In this document: piece after piece, positions 1 through 6,581 of the stretch | Layout of the letters: every line of letters starts with the position of its first letter | Position numbering within the stretch: position 1 is the stretch's first letter | Assembly: GCA_046154545.1 (NCBI GenBank) | Contig: JBJXGC010000157.1 | Coordinates: 1-19,109, forward strand | Reading direction: 5' to 3' | DNA from: JBJXGC01 sp046154545 | Lineage (GTDB): Bacteria > Chloroflexota > Dehalococcoidia > Tepidiformales > Tepidiformaceae | DNA length: 19,109 nt | Program-made: the position numbers and the translations under genes | The notes under the pieces: generated by a model | What the model was told of the DNA's origin: nothing | What the model saw: the letters and a program-made list of their open reading frames with translations, nothing else | Database searches by the model: none

Positions 1-1143
1 TCCCGTGCAGCCGTTGTACATGAGCACGCCCGTACCAAGGTTGGCCAGGGTGGCGTAGGCCGGGAGCGCGCCATTTTCGCCGGCGTACTGGTCCACGTCA
101 TAGAACGAGCCGTTGCTCTTCACCCAGAATCCGTAGATCTGGCCACTTTGAGGGCTGCCACCGTTGCCGAAATAGTAGATGCCACGGCCCATGATGAAGT
201 GATTGTTCGAGCTCGACGTGAACCCCTTTGCGAAGTAGTAGTTGCCCGGCATGAAGACGACGGAAGCGTTCGAGGCGAACTCGATCTGACAGGCATAGTA
301 TCCTGGGTGGAACTGGTACCACCCATTGCCGCTATACGTTTGCGCATTATTCGCATTGTTGCACTGCGCGTTGGCGTTCCCGGCCACCGGGGCTCCGGCC
401 GGCCCCACAATGTTGGCGTGGACTGCCATGTTCTTCGGCGGCACCGGTACGTTCGCGAACGGGTCGGGGACCACGATCCCGTGCTCTACGGGTGCGGGGC
501 TCGTGGTCGCGTTGCTGTTGCCCTGGTGTTCCCCGTGGACGTTGATAATGGTGGCCGCAACCGCCGAGCTGTTGCTGTCCATGTCCATGGCGTTGGGCTG
601 GCAATTCGAGTTCACGAACACGCCGCCCCCAGTCACGTTGATCTGTGCGTTGGAGTCCATCTCGAGTGACTTGCACTGCGTCGGATGGAGCGTGATCACG
701 CCGAAGCCCTCCAGCTTCACCGTCTGCTTCGCCACAGCCCGGGCCGTGACGTTCCAGTCGCCCGTGTAGACCACGCCGATGAAGAACTTGGTGAGCGGCT
801 TGGCGATGGTCACTTCCAGGGCGTCCGGGTTACCGGCGCTATTGCCGGAGGTTGGTGACCAGTTCACCGTCACGCCCGACGCGTACCCGTTGGCGGCCGC
901 GTACTGCTGCGCCACCACCAGCGAGGCTGCCTTATCCTGCGTATCGAGGTAGTGGTTCACACCGGCAATCGCGGCCGCGTCCGCCGCCTTCTGCTGGTCG
1001 GTGCGGGCCCACATCCGGTGTCCCACGTCCACGGCAAGTCCGGTCATGCCGATGATGCCGACGAGGGCGAGGGCGAGGATCACCAGCGCCTGGCCTTCCT
1101 CTTGTCCGCGGCGAAACGCCGAACTCCACACTCGATGCAGCAT
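1..1143 (-). CDS. TadE/G-like protein with repetitive exported domain, copy A (3' end outside window)
   Basis: The frame is open from an ATG at 1143 to the left edge (381 codons, no stop), so the C-terminus is missing. Residues about 15-45 hold the Tad motif: EEGQALVILALALVGIIG is a single hydrophobic anchor, followed by LAVDVGHRMWARTDQQKAADAAAIAG, as in TadE/TadG pilus-assembly-like proteins (PF13400 type). After residue about 130 the chain becomes rich in Asn/Ser with recurring (D/S)SN turns (MDSNAQINV, ASNASVVF, SSSNNHF), which suggests a beta-helical surface domain; this fold is inferred. The start is supported by GAGG eight to nine bases upstream. It lies 126 bp downstream of a close paralogue on the same strand and is probably cotranscribed. 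Its N-terminal part is almost identical in DNA to that paralogue, while the rest has diverged. Likely exported and membrane-anchored; the function is unknown. Confidence 0.8.
   Translation of the reverse strand, partial: MLHRVWSSAFRRGQEEGQALVILALALVGIIGMTGLAVDVGHRMWARTDQQKAADAAAIAGVNHYLDTQDKAASLVVAQQYAAANGYASGVTVNWSPTSGNSAGNPDALEVTIAKPLTKFFIGVVYTGDWNVTARAVAKQTVKLEGFGVITLHPTQCKSLEMDSNAQINVTGGGVFVNSNCQPNAMDMDSNSSAVAATIINVHGEHQGNSNATTSPAPVEHGIVVPDPFANVPVPPKNMAVHANIVGPAGAPVAGNANAQCNNANNAQTYSGNGWYQFHPGYYACQIEFASNASVVFMPGNYYFAKGFTSSSNNHFIMGRGIYYFGNGGSPQSGQIYGFWVKSNGSFYDVDQYAGENGALPAYATLANLGTGVLMYNGCTG
738..1095. repeat. Direct repeat, copy A of the near-identical Tad N-terminal segment
   Basis: This segment matches 2235-2583 with, by eye, eight substitutions and one 9-base insertion (within 1055-1065). 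The first about 115 bases of the match are identical, and all eight substitutions are silent in the encoded protein. Outside these limits the two genes are clearly diverged. This fits a tandem gene duplication whose 5' half was later homogenised, or recombination between the copies. Confidence 0.9.
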
Positions 1144-1269
1144 CAAACCGACCTCGGGCCCGTGTATCTGTTCGAAGGGCGTACCAACGATTTCGGCGTC
1201 CGCGCCAGCCGAATCGATAGACGACCGGTGGATGGGGGTGACAGAAGGGGAACGGCCAGACCGCGCGGC

Positions 1270-2631
1270 CTACTCCACGAAGGAGTACGTCTTGATATGG
1301 ACCTTCGTCGCGCTCGCCACGTCCACGTCGATGTTGGCGTTGGAGTCGAGGTCGACCGTGTCGGCCACGAACTGGAGGGGGACGTTGCTGTTGCTGTTGA
1401 AGCTGACATGGGCGGATTTGGCGTAGACCGCCCCGGGGCTGGTAAACGTGTTCGAGTTGAAGTCCATCAGCTCGTCTGCGTTCCGGTCCTGCCAGATGAG
1501 GATGTTGGCGTAGGGCGCGCCAAACGGGGTGACGGCGAGACTCGTGTTGCTGTTCAGGATGAACAGGCCGGCGTTCCCGCAGGCGTTCTTGCAGGTGTTG
1601 TAGAGGAGGATGCCTTTCGGCGCGCCATCCGTTGGGTCGATGACGTTCGCGTTCGATTCGAGCTTGAAGCCGAAGCCCATCGTCACGTAGATCCCGCGCT
1701 CCCAGGTGATCGTGTTGTTCGAGGAGGCTTCGAAGCCTCCTTCAAACACATAGTTGCCCGTTTTGAAGCGCGCGACGGTATTGGAAGAGAGATGGAGCTT
1801 GCAGAGGTAGCGTCCCGGATGGAACTGCCAGGTGCCCTGGGTATAGGTGGCTGTGCCGCCGGCGTTGCAGGCCGCCGGCGTGCTCGATCCCGGCCCGGCC
1901 GTCTTGATCGGTGCCACAGGGGCGTTAGCCGCCAGGGGCGGCGTCGGGATGCTCGCGAACGGGTCAGGCACCGGTGCCTGGTGAATTTTCGGCGCCGGGT
2001 TGAGGACCGCGTTTGAACCGGAAGAGTAGTTGCCCGTGATGCTCGTGATGTCGGTATTGAGCTTCGCGTTGCTGTCGGCTCTCAGGGCCGCGTTCTCACA
2101 ACTCGAGTTTACGAAGGCACCGCCGTTGTGGACCGTGAGCTTCGCGTTCGAGTCCATGAGCAGCGAGTTGCACTGGTTCGGGTTCAAGGTGATGACGCCG
2201 AAGCCCTCTGACTTCGTGGTCTGCACGGCAACGGCCCGGGCCGTGACGTTCCAGTCGCCCGTGTAGACCACGCCGATGAAGAACTTGGTGAGCGGCTTGG
2301 CGATGGTCACTTCCAGGGCGTCCGGGTTACCGGCGCTATTGCCGGAGGTTGGAGACCAGTTCACCGTCACGCCCGACGCATACCCGTTGGCGGCCGCGTA
2401 CTGCTGCGCCACCACGAGCGAGGCTGCCTTATCCTGCGTATCGAGGTAATGGTTCACACCGGCAATTGCGGCCGCGTCTGCCGCCTTTTGCTGGTCGGTG
2501 CGCGCCCACATCCGGTGTCCCACGTCCACGGCAAGTCCGATGATGCCGACGAGGGCGAGGGCGAGGATCACCAGCGCCTGGCCCTCTTCACCGCGTGAAG
2601 CGGACAATGGTCTGCGGTTGAACAGCGACAT
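1270..2631 (-). CDS. TadE/G-like protein with repetitive exported domain, copy B
   Basis: A complete 453-residue protein. ATG at 2631 is preceded by GGAG nine bases upstream. Residues 15-37 (EEGQALVILALALVGIIGLAVDV) form the Tad anchor, followed by the family's QQKAADAAAIAG segment. The remainder is Asn/Ser-rich with spaced SN turns (MDSNAKL, ADSNAKL, SSNTVARF, SSNNTITW, ESNANVID, NSNTSLAV, NSNTFTS, NSNSNVP, DSNANIDV), compatible with a beta-helix (inferred). It also has a Pro-rich linker near residues 215-245 and several Cys that could pair outside the cell. Compared with copy A it lacks three residues (MTG) at the end of the anchor. TadG-like proteins are usually accessory to Flp pili, but no Tad ATPase, prepilin or secretin gene is visible here, so a pilus role is unproven. 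It is divergent from the ECF sigma factor gene. Confidence 0.85.
   Translation of the reverse strand: MSLFNRRPLSASRGEEGQALVILALALVGIIGLAVDVGHRMWARTDQQKAADAAAIAGVNHYLDTQDKAASLVVAQQYAAANGYASGVTVNWSPTSGNSAGNPDALEVTIAKPLTKFFIGVVYTGDWNVTARAVAVQTTKSEGFGVITLNPNQCNSLLMDSNAKLTVHNGGAFVNSSCENAALRADSNAKLNTDITSITGNYSSGSNAVLNPAPKIHQAPVPDPFASIPTPPLAANAPVAPIKTAGPGSSTPAACNAGGTATYTQGTWQFHPGRYLCKLHLSSNTVARFKTGNYVFEGGFEASSNNTITWERGIYVTMGFGFKLESNANVIDPTDGAPKGILLYNTCKNACGNAGLFILNSNTSLAVTPFGAPYANILIWQDRNADELMDFNSNTFTSPGAVYAKSAHVSFNSNSNVPLQFVADTVDLDSNANIDVDVASATKVHIKTYSFVE
2235..2583. repeat. Direct repeat, copy B of the near-identical Tad N-terminal segment
   Basis: Partner of 738-1095 at a distance of about 1.5 kb and in the same orientation. 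It covers the codons for the membrane anchor and the first about 120 residues. Recombination between the two copies would delete or amplify about 1.5 kb and yield a chimeric gene in frame. Confidence 0.9.
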
Positions 2632-2860
2632 GCGAAATACTCCGGCGGCTCGGTCTTGGATTGGCTCGCTATGCCTTCTATCGGGTCATTGGCCAAGAGA
2701 GTTGAGTTGCGAGATCGTGGTCGAGTCACCGGGCGTACCCGCAATCGCTCGAAATGGCCGCTCTCAGGGCCCCCGCTACCGCCCGGTCACTCGATGTCCA
2801 CCTGGAGGCCTGGCGGCGCCATTAACCTTTGCCTGCGACCCTCGTTATCTCTAGTACACA

Positions 2861-2874
2861 GGCAGCAGGCTGCC
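2861..2874. promoter_or_regulatory. Inverted repeat just upstream of the sigma factor start
   Basis: GGCAGC-AG-GCTGCC is a perfect 6-bp inverted repeat ending two bases before the ATG at 2876. It could be an operator, or a hairpin that masks translation initiation. A possible -10-like TTATCT lies at 2845-2850, but no convincing -35 is seen. Confidence 0.3.
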
Positions 2875-2875
2875 T

Positions 2876-3502
2876 ATGCTCGAAAGGAGGACGGTCGGAC
2901 TCAGAGAGACCGGCGCGGCCCTGGGGGCTGGATTGGCGAACGTCACGGCAGACGCATTGGCGCCCGAATTCGACGAGTTTACCGTCGTCGAGGCGGCAAG
3001 GCGGGGCGAACAGGACGCCCTCTCGGCACTTTACGAACACTACTTCCCGAGAGTCTACCGCTACGCCGCAGCCCGCCTCGCAAGCACAGAAGACGCCGAA
3101 GATGTGACGGAAGAGATCTTCCTCCGGATCATCGACAACATCGGCGGTTTCTCCTGGCGAGGCCTCCCCTTCGGCGCCTGGGTGTTCCGGATCGCACGCA
3201 ACGAGATCGTCTCGCACGTGCGGCGCCTGAAAGTCCGGGGCGCCACCGCCCAGCTCTCGGAGTTGATCCCCGACCAATCGCGCGACCACACGGAAGTCGT
3301 CGAATTCGAACTGACGATGGAGGGCGTGCGCAAGGCCATGGAAAAGCTCCCCGAAGCCCAACGCCAGGTCGTCGCCCTCCGCTTCGGCTCCGGGCTCTCC
3401 GTCGCGGAGACAGCCCAGGCTCTGAACAAGACCGAGAACAACGTCAAAGTGCTCCAACACAAAGCGATAGCCAAACTCCAGATCCTGGTGGACCGAAGGT
3501 AA
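2876..3502 (+). CDS. ECF-family RNA polymerase sigma factor
   Basis: A 208-residue sigma-70 family protein of the extracytoplasmic-function type. Region 2 spans about 37-115 (ARRGEQDALSALYEHYFPRVYRYA, then EDVTEEIFLRI and WVFRIARNEI) for core binding and -10 recognition. Region 4 spans about 144-205 (EKLPEAQRQVVALRFGSGLSVAETA, then NNVKVLQHKAIAKL), a helix-turn-helix for -35 recognition. No region 3 or 1.1 is seen. The start is uncertain. ATG 2876 has a hairpin but no clear Shine-Dalgarno upstream, while a strong AAAGGAGG lies at 2883-2890 inside the frame; the nearest in-frame downstream candidates are TTG codons (for example 2933), too far for it. The first 30 residues are therefore doubtful. 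The next gene starts one base after the stop and encodes its likely membrane regulator. Confidence 0.92.
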   Translation: MLERRTVGLRETGAALGAGLANVTADALAPEFDEFTVVEAARRGEQDALSALYEHYFPRVYRYAAARLASTEDAEDVTEEIFLRIIDNIGGFSWRGLPFGAWVFRIARNEIVSHVRRLKVRGATAQLSELIPDQSRDHTEVVEFELTMEGVRKAMEKLPEAQRQVVALRFGSGLSVAETAQALNKTENNVKVLQHKAIAKLQILVDRR

Positions 3503-3503
3503 G

Positions 3504-4418
3504 ATGAAACTGTTCGACCGCAACGCGGGGTACGAAGCTGAGCTCTACGCGGAAGCGCAGACGCTCATTGATGACGGGCTCGACATCGAGTTCGTCCTCT
3601 CGCTGTACCCTGGCGAAGCGGAGTGGCTGGCGCCCATGATTGCTGCCGCCGGCGCGATCATCGACGCCACCCGCGCCGACCAGCCCAGCTACTTCTTCGA
3701 AGCGTCGCTCAAGCAGAAGTTCCTGGCTGCGGCCAGCCGCGTGAGCGAGCTGCCCGAGGCCGCCCTCGCCCCCTCCCGGGCCGCCCGCCCGCGCGGCCGC
3801 AGTGCCGGCTTCGTGCTGGCAGGGGCCGCGGCCGCCGTCGGCGCCATCGCCATCGGCGCCCTCGTCACCAACGGCTCACAGGACGGCGGCCCCGTCGAGG
3901 TCCAGATCCAGGCGGCCGGCCAGCACGCGCAACAGATCATTGAGCTGGATGACGCGGTCTCGCAGGACGACCTCGATAACCTGACGGAGGACTTCGAAAG
4001 CGTCGCAGACATTGCCCGGAACAAGCAGTTGGACGATGGCCAGAAGAAGAAGGTCGGGGACGCCGTGACCACGGCCGTCCAGGCCCTGCGGACCGTGAAG
4101 CAGAAAAACCCTGAGCTGACCCCGGCTGTCGATGAGGCGATCACCCGCGTGACCGCCGCTGGCGCCGATGCCGGCGTCCAGCCGATCATCACGCCCACGC
4201 CCACGCCGGCCGCTAGCGCGACCGCGGAGCCATCGCAGACGCCCGCCACACCGGCCGCCAGCCCTTCGCCTGAGCCGTCGCCCGAGGCGACGGCCACCCC
4301 GGGTGAGACGGTGAGCGCGACACCCGAGGCGACCGGCACCATCGGCGCTGAGACGCTTGTGACGCCCACCCCCACGCAGCAGGCCGAGACGACTGCGGCA
4401 CCCAGCCCGGCGCCCTGA
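3504..4418 (+). CDS. Putative anti-sigma factor: single-pass membrane protein with Pro/Thr-rich tail
   Basis: A 304-residue protein that starts one base after the sigma factor stop (TAAGATG, with GAAGGT upstream), so translation is coupled. Residues 1-98 are cytoplasmic and contain a helical segment resembling the sigma-binding part of DUF5667-type anti-sigma proteins (DDGLDIEFVLSLYPGEAEWL). One transmembrane helix lies at 102-121 (GFVLAGAAAAVGAIAIGALV). Outside, residues 130-220 form an acidic, probably helical domain, and 228-304 is a low-complexity Pro/Thr/Ser/Ala tail (repeated TPTP, PSPEPSPEATATPGE) that may span or attach to the envelope. The role as partner of the adjacent sigma factor is inferred from gene order and topology. 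No zinc-binding anti-sigma motif (HxxxCxxC) is present, so it is not a classic ZAS protein. Confidence 0.8.
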   Translation: MKLFDRNAGYEAELYAEAQTLIDDGLDIEFVLSLYPGEAEWLAPMIAAAGAIIDATRADQPSYFFEASLKQKFLAAASRVSELPEAALAPSRAARPRGRSAGFVLAGAAAAVGAIAIGALVTNGSQDGGPVEVQIQAAGQHAQQIIELDDAVSQDDLDNLTEDFESVADIARNKQLDDGQKKKVGDAVTTAVQALRTVKQKNPELTPAVDEAITRVTAAGADAGVQPIITPTPTPAASATAEPSQTPATPAASPSPEPSPEATATPGETVSATPEATGTIGAETLVTPTPTQQAETTAAPSPAP

Positions 4419-4445
4419 ACCAGGCGTTCACCATCGGCTTGCACC

Positions 4446-4460
4446 CCGAAACCCTTTCGG
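4446..4460. terminator. Small hairpin between the anti-sigma and lipoprotein genes
   Basis: CCGAAA-CCC-TTTCGG is a perfect 6-bp stem with a 3-base loop, 27 bases after the anti-sigma stop. There is no T tract, so it may be an attenuator or RNA-processing site rather than a true terminator. Confidence 0.3.
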
Positions 4461-4485
4461 AGACGCTCAAGGCCTCCCCGGAGAG

Positions 4486-4992
4486 ATGGTGCCCGTGAAA
4501 AAGCTCCTGTTCGCCGTCCCCGTAATCGCCTTCCTCGCCGCCGCCTGTGGCGATGGGGCCGATACGCCCGAGACCCCAACCCCCGAGGTGACGGTCGCGG
4601 CCACCCCGACCCCCGACTCGGTCCTACCGACGCCGAATCCGGCGAGTGAATCGGATGTCGTGTTGACGGTCGCGAAGGGGAAGACGTCGTTCACCGCCAC
4701 CTTCGCCGAGTTCAAGGCCCTGCCCCAGGCGGAGATCGCCGCGGATGGCACGAAGCAGGGCGTAGCCCTCGCCACCCTCGCCGAGAAAGTCGGCGCCGGG
4801 GCTGATACCGTCGTCACGATTGAGGGACGCACCCAGGACCTCACGCGGACGAGCCTCTACCGGGCGAAGGTGAGCGACCTCGTCTCAAAGGCGGTCTTCA
4901 CCATCGACGCCGAGGGCCGGGTCGGTTTCGTTGCGAGTTCGGTGCCGAAAGAGCAGTGGCTCGCGGTCGTCATCGGCGTCAGCTTCCAATAG
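4486..4992 (+). CDS. Small secreted lipoprotein, possible molybdopterin-domain-like fold
   Basis: About 168 residues. The N-terminus is a lipoprotein signal: KK, then LLFAVPVIAFLAAAC, with Cys21 as the lipidated residue, followed by a Pro/Thr linker (25-50). Residues 58-168 form a compact domain with the pattern FAEFKALPQAEI, GVALATLAEKVG, DTVVTIEG, and a closing EQWLAVVIGVSF. This resembles small, cofactor-less relatives of the oxidoreductase molybdopterin-binding (SUOX-like) domain; that is inference from pattern only, and no cofactor Cys is seen. Start: GGAG at 4480-4483 is too close to ATG 4486 (two bases) but suits GTG 4489 (five) or GTG 4495 (eleven), so translation may begin there. It follows the sigma/anti-sigma pair and may belong to the same regulon. 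Its last 108 bases are antisense to the next gene. Confidence 0.75.
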   Translation: MVPVKKLLFAVPVIAFLAAACGDGADTPETPTPEVTVAATPTPDSVLPTPNPASESDVVLTVAKGKTSFTATFAEFKALPQAEIAADGTKQGVALATLAEKVGAGADTVVTIEGRTQDLTRTSLYRAKVSDLVSKAVFTIDAEGRVGFVASSVPKEQWLAVVIGVSFQ

Positions 4993-5469
4993 CGCTTCCC
5001 AGCGGTGGAGTTCGGCCAGGGCGTCGTCGTCGAAGATCGATTCGGCAAGGGCCCACTCCTCAGCGTCCCGGGGCGGAATGCCGTGCATCACCAGGCCCCG
5101 GAGCTGCGCCTCCCGCAGGGCTGAGTCACGGTCCATCTCGCCCGGCCCGAGGCCCGCGAGTACCCGCATCAGCGAGGCCAGCACGCCCGCCTCGGCAGTG
5201 CTGATCGCGCCCCCGATGACGCGCTCGATCAGCCACCAGCCGAAACCCACCAGGTCGCGGCCGCCCACTTCTGGCGGCGGCTCGAATGGTCGCGCGGGCG
5301 GCGGCGTGGTGGCTGGTTGGGGGGCGGCCACGGGTGGCGGCGGTTCGACCTTCACATCATGCCGGGCGAGTTCCCGCTCCCGGCGGTGCGCCGGGACGGG
5401 GCACCTGTCGACGTCCCAGCCGCAGGGCGCTCCGGCGCGCGTTGTTACGAGACACTTTTCACGGGCCAT
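4885..5469 (-). CDS. Hypothetical protein with N-terminal Cys3His motif
   Basis: A 194-residue protein that I do not recognise. The N-terminus has Cys6, Cys16, Cys23 and His28 in the arrangement CLVTTRAGAPCGWD...CPVPAHRR, a probable small zinc knuckle. A Pro-rich linker (40-67) follows, then a helical domain (70-165) with GGAISTAEAGVLASLMRVLAGL and RDSALREAQLRGLVMHGIPP, and an acidic stretch EADADDDRE. The first half looks genuinely coding. The C-terminal about 35 residues are read from DNA antisense to the lipoprotein gene (overlap 4885-4992), which is unusual; the true end could be affected by a sequence change. No clear Shine-Dalgarno precedes ATG 5469. Similar short Cys/His N-termini occur on DNA-associated accessory and phage proteins, but nothing else here is phage-like. 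Confidence 0.6.
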   Translation of the reverse strand: MAREKCLVTTRAGAPCGWDVDRCPVPAHRRERELARHDVKVEPPPPVAAPQPATTPPPARPFEPPPEVGGRDLVGFGWWLIERVIGGAISTAEAGVLASLMRVLAGLGPGEMDRDSALREAQLRGLVMHGIPPRDAEEWALAESIFDDDALAELHRWEALLEADADDDREPLLFRHRTRNETDPALGVDGEDRL

Positions 5470-5603
5470 AGGCCAGTGTTGGCTACGAGTTCAGCCAGGT
5501 CGTACTGGCTGATGTCGCCCTCCGGCGGGAGGGCAGGCGAAAGGCGCCTTGCTCTCGCTCGGCGCCCTACGAGCCCTGCCACTGGGCGTGTCCGCGACGA
5601 TCC

Positions 5604-5615
5604 CCGTTATAACGG
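5604..5615. promoter_or_regulatory. 12-bp perfect palindrome, possible operator
   Basis: CCGTTATAACGG is fully self-complementary and lies in the divergent intergenic space 18 bases before the CRP-like site. Its binding protein is unknown. Confidence 0.35.
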
Positions 5616-5632
5616 TCAGCGCCCCGCAGTTC

Positions 5633-5648
5633 TGTGATGTAGTTCACA
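5633..5648. promoter_or_regulatory. CRP/FNR-family-like binding site
   Basis: TGTGATGTAGTTCACA has the exact TGTGA-N6-TCACA spacing of the E. coli CRP consensus. It matches the site at 10249-10264 at 13 of 16 positions. It is centred about 110 bases upstream of the predicted transcription start of the dehydrogenase gene. No CRP/FNR gene is in the window. Confidence 0.5.
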
Positions 5649-5738
5649 CTTCTCCCTTCCCGGCCACGTTGTTTTTCAGGCAACGGGCGCTGTCCGGGCG
5701 GAGCGCGCCGCGGGCATGCAGCCGTTGGCGGCCCGGCG

Positions 5739-5744
5739 TAGGAT
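5739..5744 (+). promoter_or_regulatory. Possible -10 element for the dehydrogenase gene
   Basis: TAGGAT lies 26 bases before ATG 5771, the same geometry as other -10 elements here (10307, 16407, 18763). No good -35 is visible, which would fit activator dependence. Confidence 0.3.
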
Positions 5745-5770
5745 TGCGACTCCGAAAGAGGAGGGTGCAC

Positions 5771-6565
5771 ATGCCACGGTTGGAAGGACGCGTAGCGATC
5801 GTCACGGGCGGGGGGCGTGGCATCGGCCTGGGCATCGCCCGGGCGTTGGCCGGCAACGGCGCCACGATCGTGATCGCCGACATCGATATGGAGAACGCCC
5901 ACCGGACGGCTGCGGAGCTGCGCGCCGCCGGCACGGCCGTCTCTGTCGCCGAGACCGACGTGACCTCGGAGGATTCGGCCCGCGCCACCATGGACGCGGC
6001 CGTTCGCAGCCACGGGCGCATCGATATCCTCGTCAACAACGCCGGGGTGGTGGGGAGGCACGTCGGCGGCTCCCAGATCGACCTCGACGATTGGGACATG
6101 TGCTACGAAGTGAACGTCAAGGGGATCTGGATCATGACCCGCGCCGCCCTGCCCCACTTCAAGGCGTTCGGTGGCGGCCGGGTGGTGAATATCGCCTCGA
6201 TCGCGGGGCGGCGGGGCGGCGCCGGCATGGCCCATTACAACGCCTCCAAGGCCGCGGCGATCAACCTCACGCAGTCCCTGGCGAAGGACCTGGGCCCCAG
6301 CAACGTCAACGTCAACGCCGTCTGCCCGGGCCTCCTCTGGACCGACATGTGGCGCTCACTCGAGGCGATGCTCGGGCAGGACCCGACTCCTGAAACCGTG
6401 GACCGGCGCCAGATCTTCGAGCGCTATCTCGAAGAGCACTGCCCTCTCCGGCGCGAGCAGACGCCGGAGGATATCGGCAACGCCGTCTCATTCCTCGTCA
6501 GCGACGAAGCGCGGAACATCACCGGGCAGTCAATCAACGTCGATGGTGGGATCGAGATGAACTGA
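5771..6565 (+). CDS. Short-chain dehydrogenase/reductase (SDR), classical type
   Basis: A 264-residue NAD(P)-dependent oxidoreductase of classical SDR length. The dinucleotide motif is TGGGRGIG (12-19). The acidic end of beta-2 (VIADID, 34-39) favours NAD over NADP. NNAG is at 89-92, catalytic Ser143 lies in NIASIAG, and Tyr156 and Lys160 lie in YNASK. The C-terminal INVDGGIEMN is typical of the 3-oxoacyl-ACP reductase/glucose dehydrogenase-like group. The substrate cannot be told. ATG 5771 is chosen because GAGGAGGGT lies six to seven bases upstream and the protein then begins at beta-1 as in the family. It is monocistronic: the next gene is convergent, 16 bp away. Confidence 0.95.
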   Translation: MPRLEGRVAIVTGGGRGIGLGIARALAGNGATIVIADIDMENAHRTAAELRAAGTAVSVAETDVTSEDSARATMDAAVRSHGRIDILVNNAGVVGRHVGGSQIDLDDWDMCYEVNVKGIWIMTRAALPHFKAFGGGRVVNIASIAGRRGGAGMAHYNASKAAAINLTQSLAKDLGPSNVNVNAVCPGLLWTDMWRSLEAMLGQDPTPETVDRRQIFERYLEEHCPLRREQTPEDIGNAVSFLVSDEARNITGQSINVDGGIEMN

Positions 6566-6567
6566 GC

Positions 6568-6580
6568 CGGGCGCGGCCCG
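6568..6580. terminator. Short hairpin between convergent genes
   Basis: CGGGC-GCG-GCCCG is a perfect 5-bp GC stem filling the 16-bp gap between the dehydrogenase stop and the histidine kinase stop. It could act in both directions. There is no T tract, so the call is weak. Confidence 0.3.
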
Positions 6581-6581
6581 T

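Larger units (their letters stand above)
5470..5770. other. Intergenic control region upstream of the dehydrogenase
   Basis: About 300 bp without a convincing gene between two divergent starts. It holds a perfect 12-base palindrome CCGTTATAACGG (5604-5615), a CRP/FNR-type palindrome (5633-5648) and an inverted repeat CGTTG-N9-CAACG (5667-5685). An open frame running into the dehydrogenase from 5549 is not favoured, because a strong ribosome site and the family's usual N-terminus place the start at 5771. Confidence 0.6.

Noticed and set aside
952..2016. Long plus-strand frame of 354 codons
   Set aside because: It lies antisense to both Tad genes, crosses their gap, and its protein is Arg/Val-rich shadow sequence without family features; the minus-strand proteins are clearly real.
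1..2631. Insertion sequence or transposon causing the Tad duplication
   Set aside because: The repeats are coding DNA without transposase, terminal inverted repeats or target duplications.
4446..4460. Strong intrinsic terminator after the anti-sigma gene
   Set aside because: The stem is only 6 bp and no T tract follows, so it is listed only as a weak hairpin.
3689..4579. Minus-strand frame of 296 codons opposite the anti-sigma gene
   Set aside because: It is a shadow of the low-complexity Pro/Thr tail; no ribosome site or domain.
5549..5770. N-terminal extension of the short-chain dehydrogenase
   Set aside because: GAGGAGGGT and the family N-terminus fix the start at 5771; the extension covers palindromic regulatory DNA.
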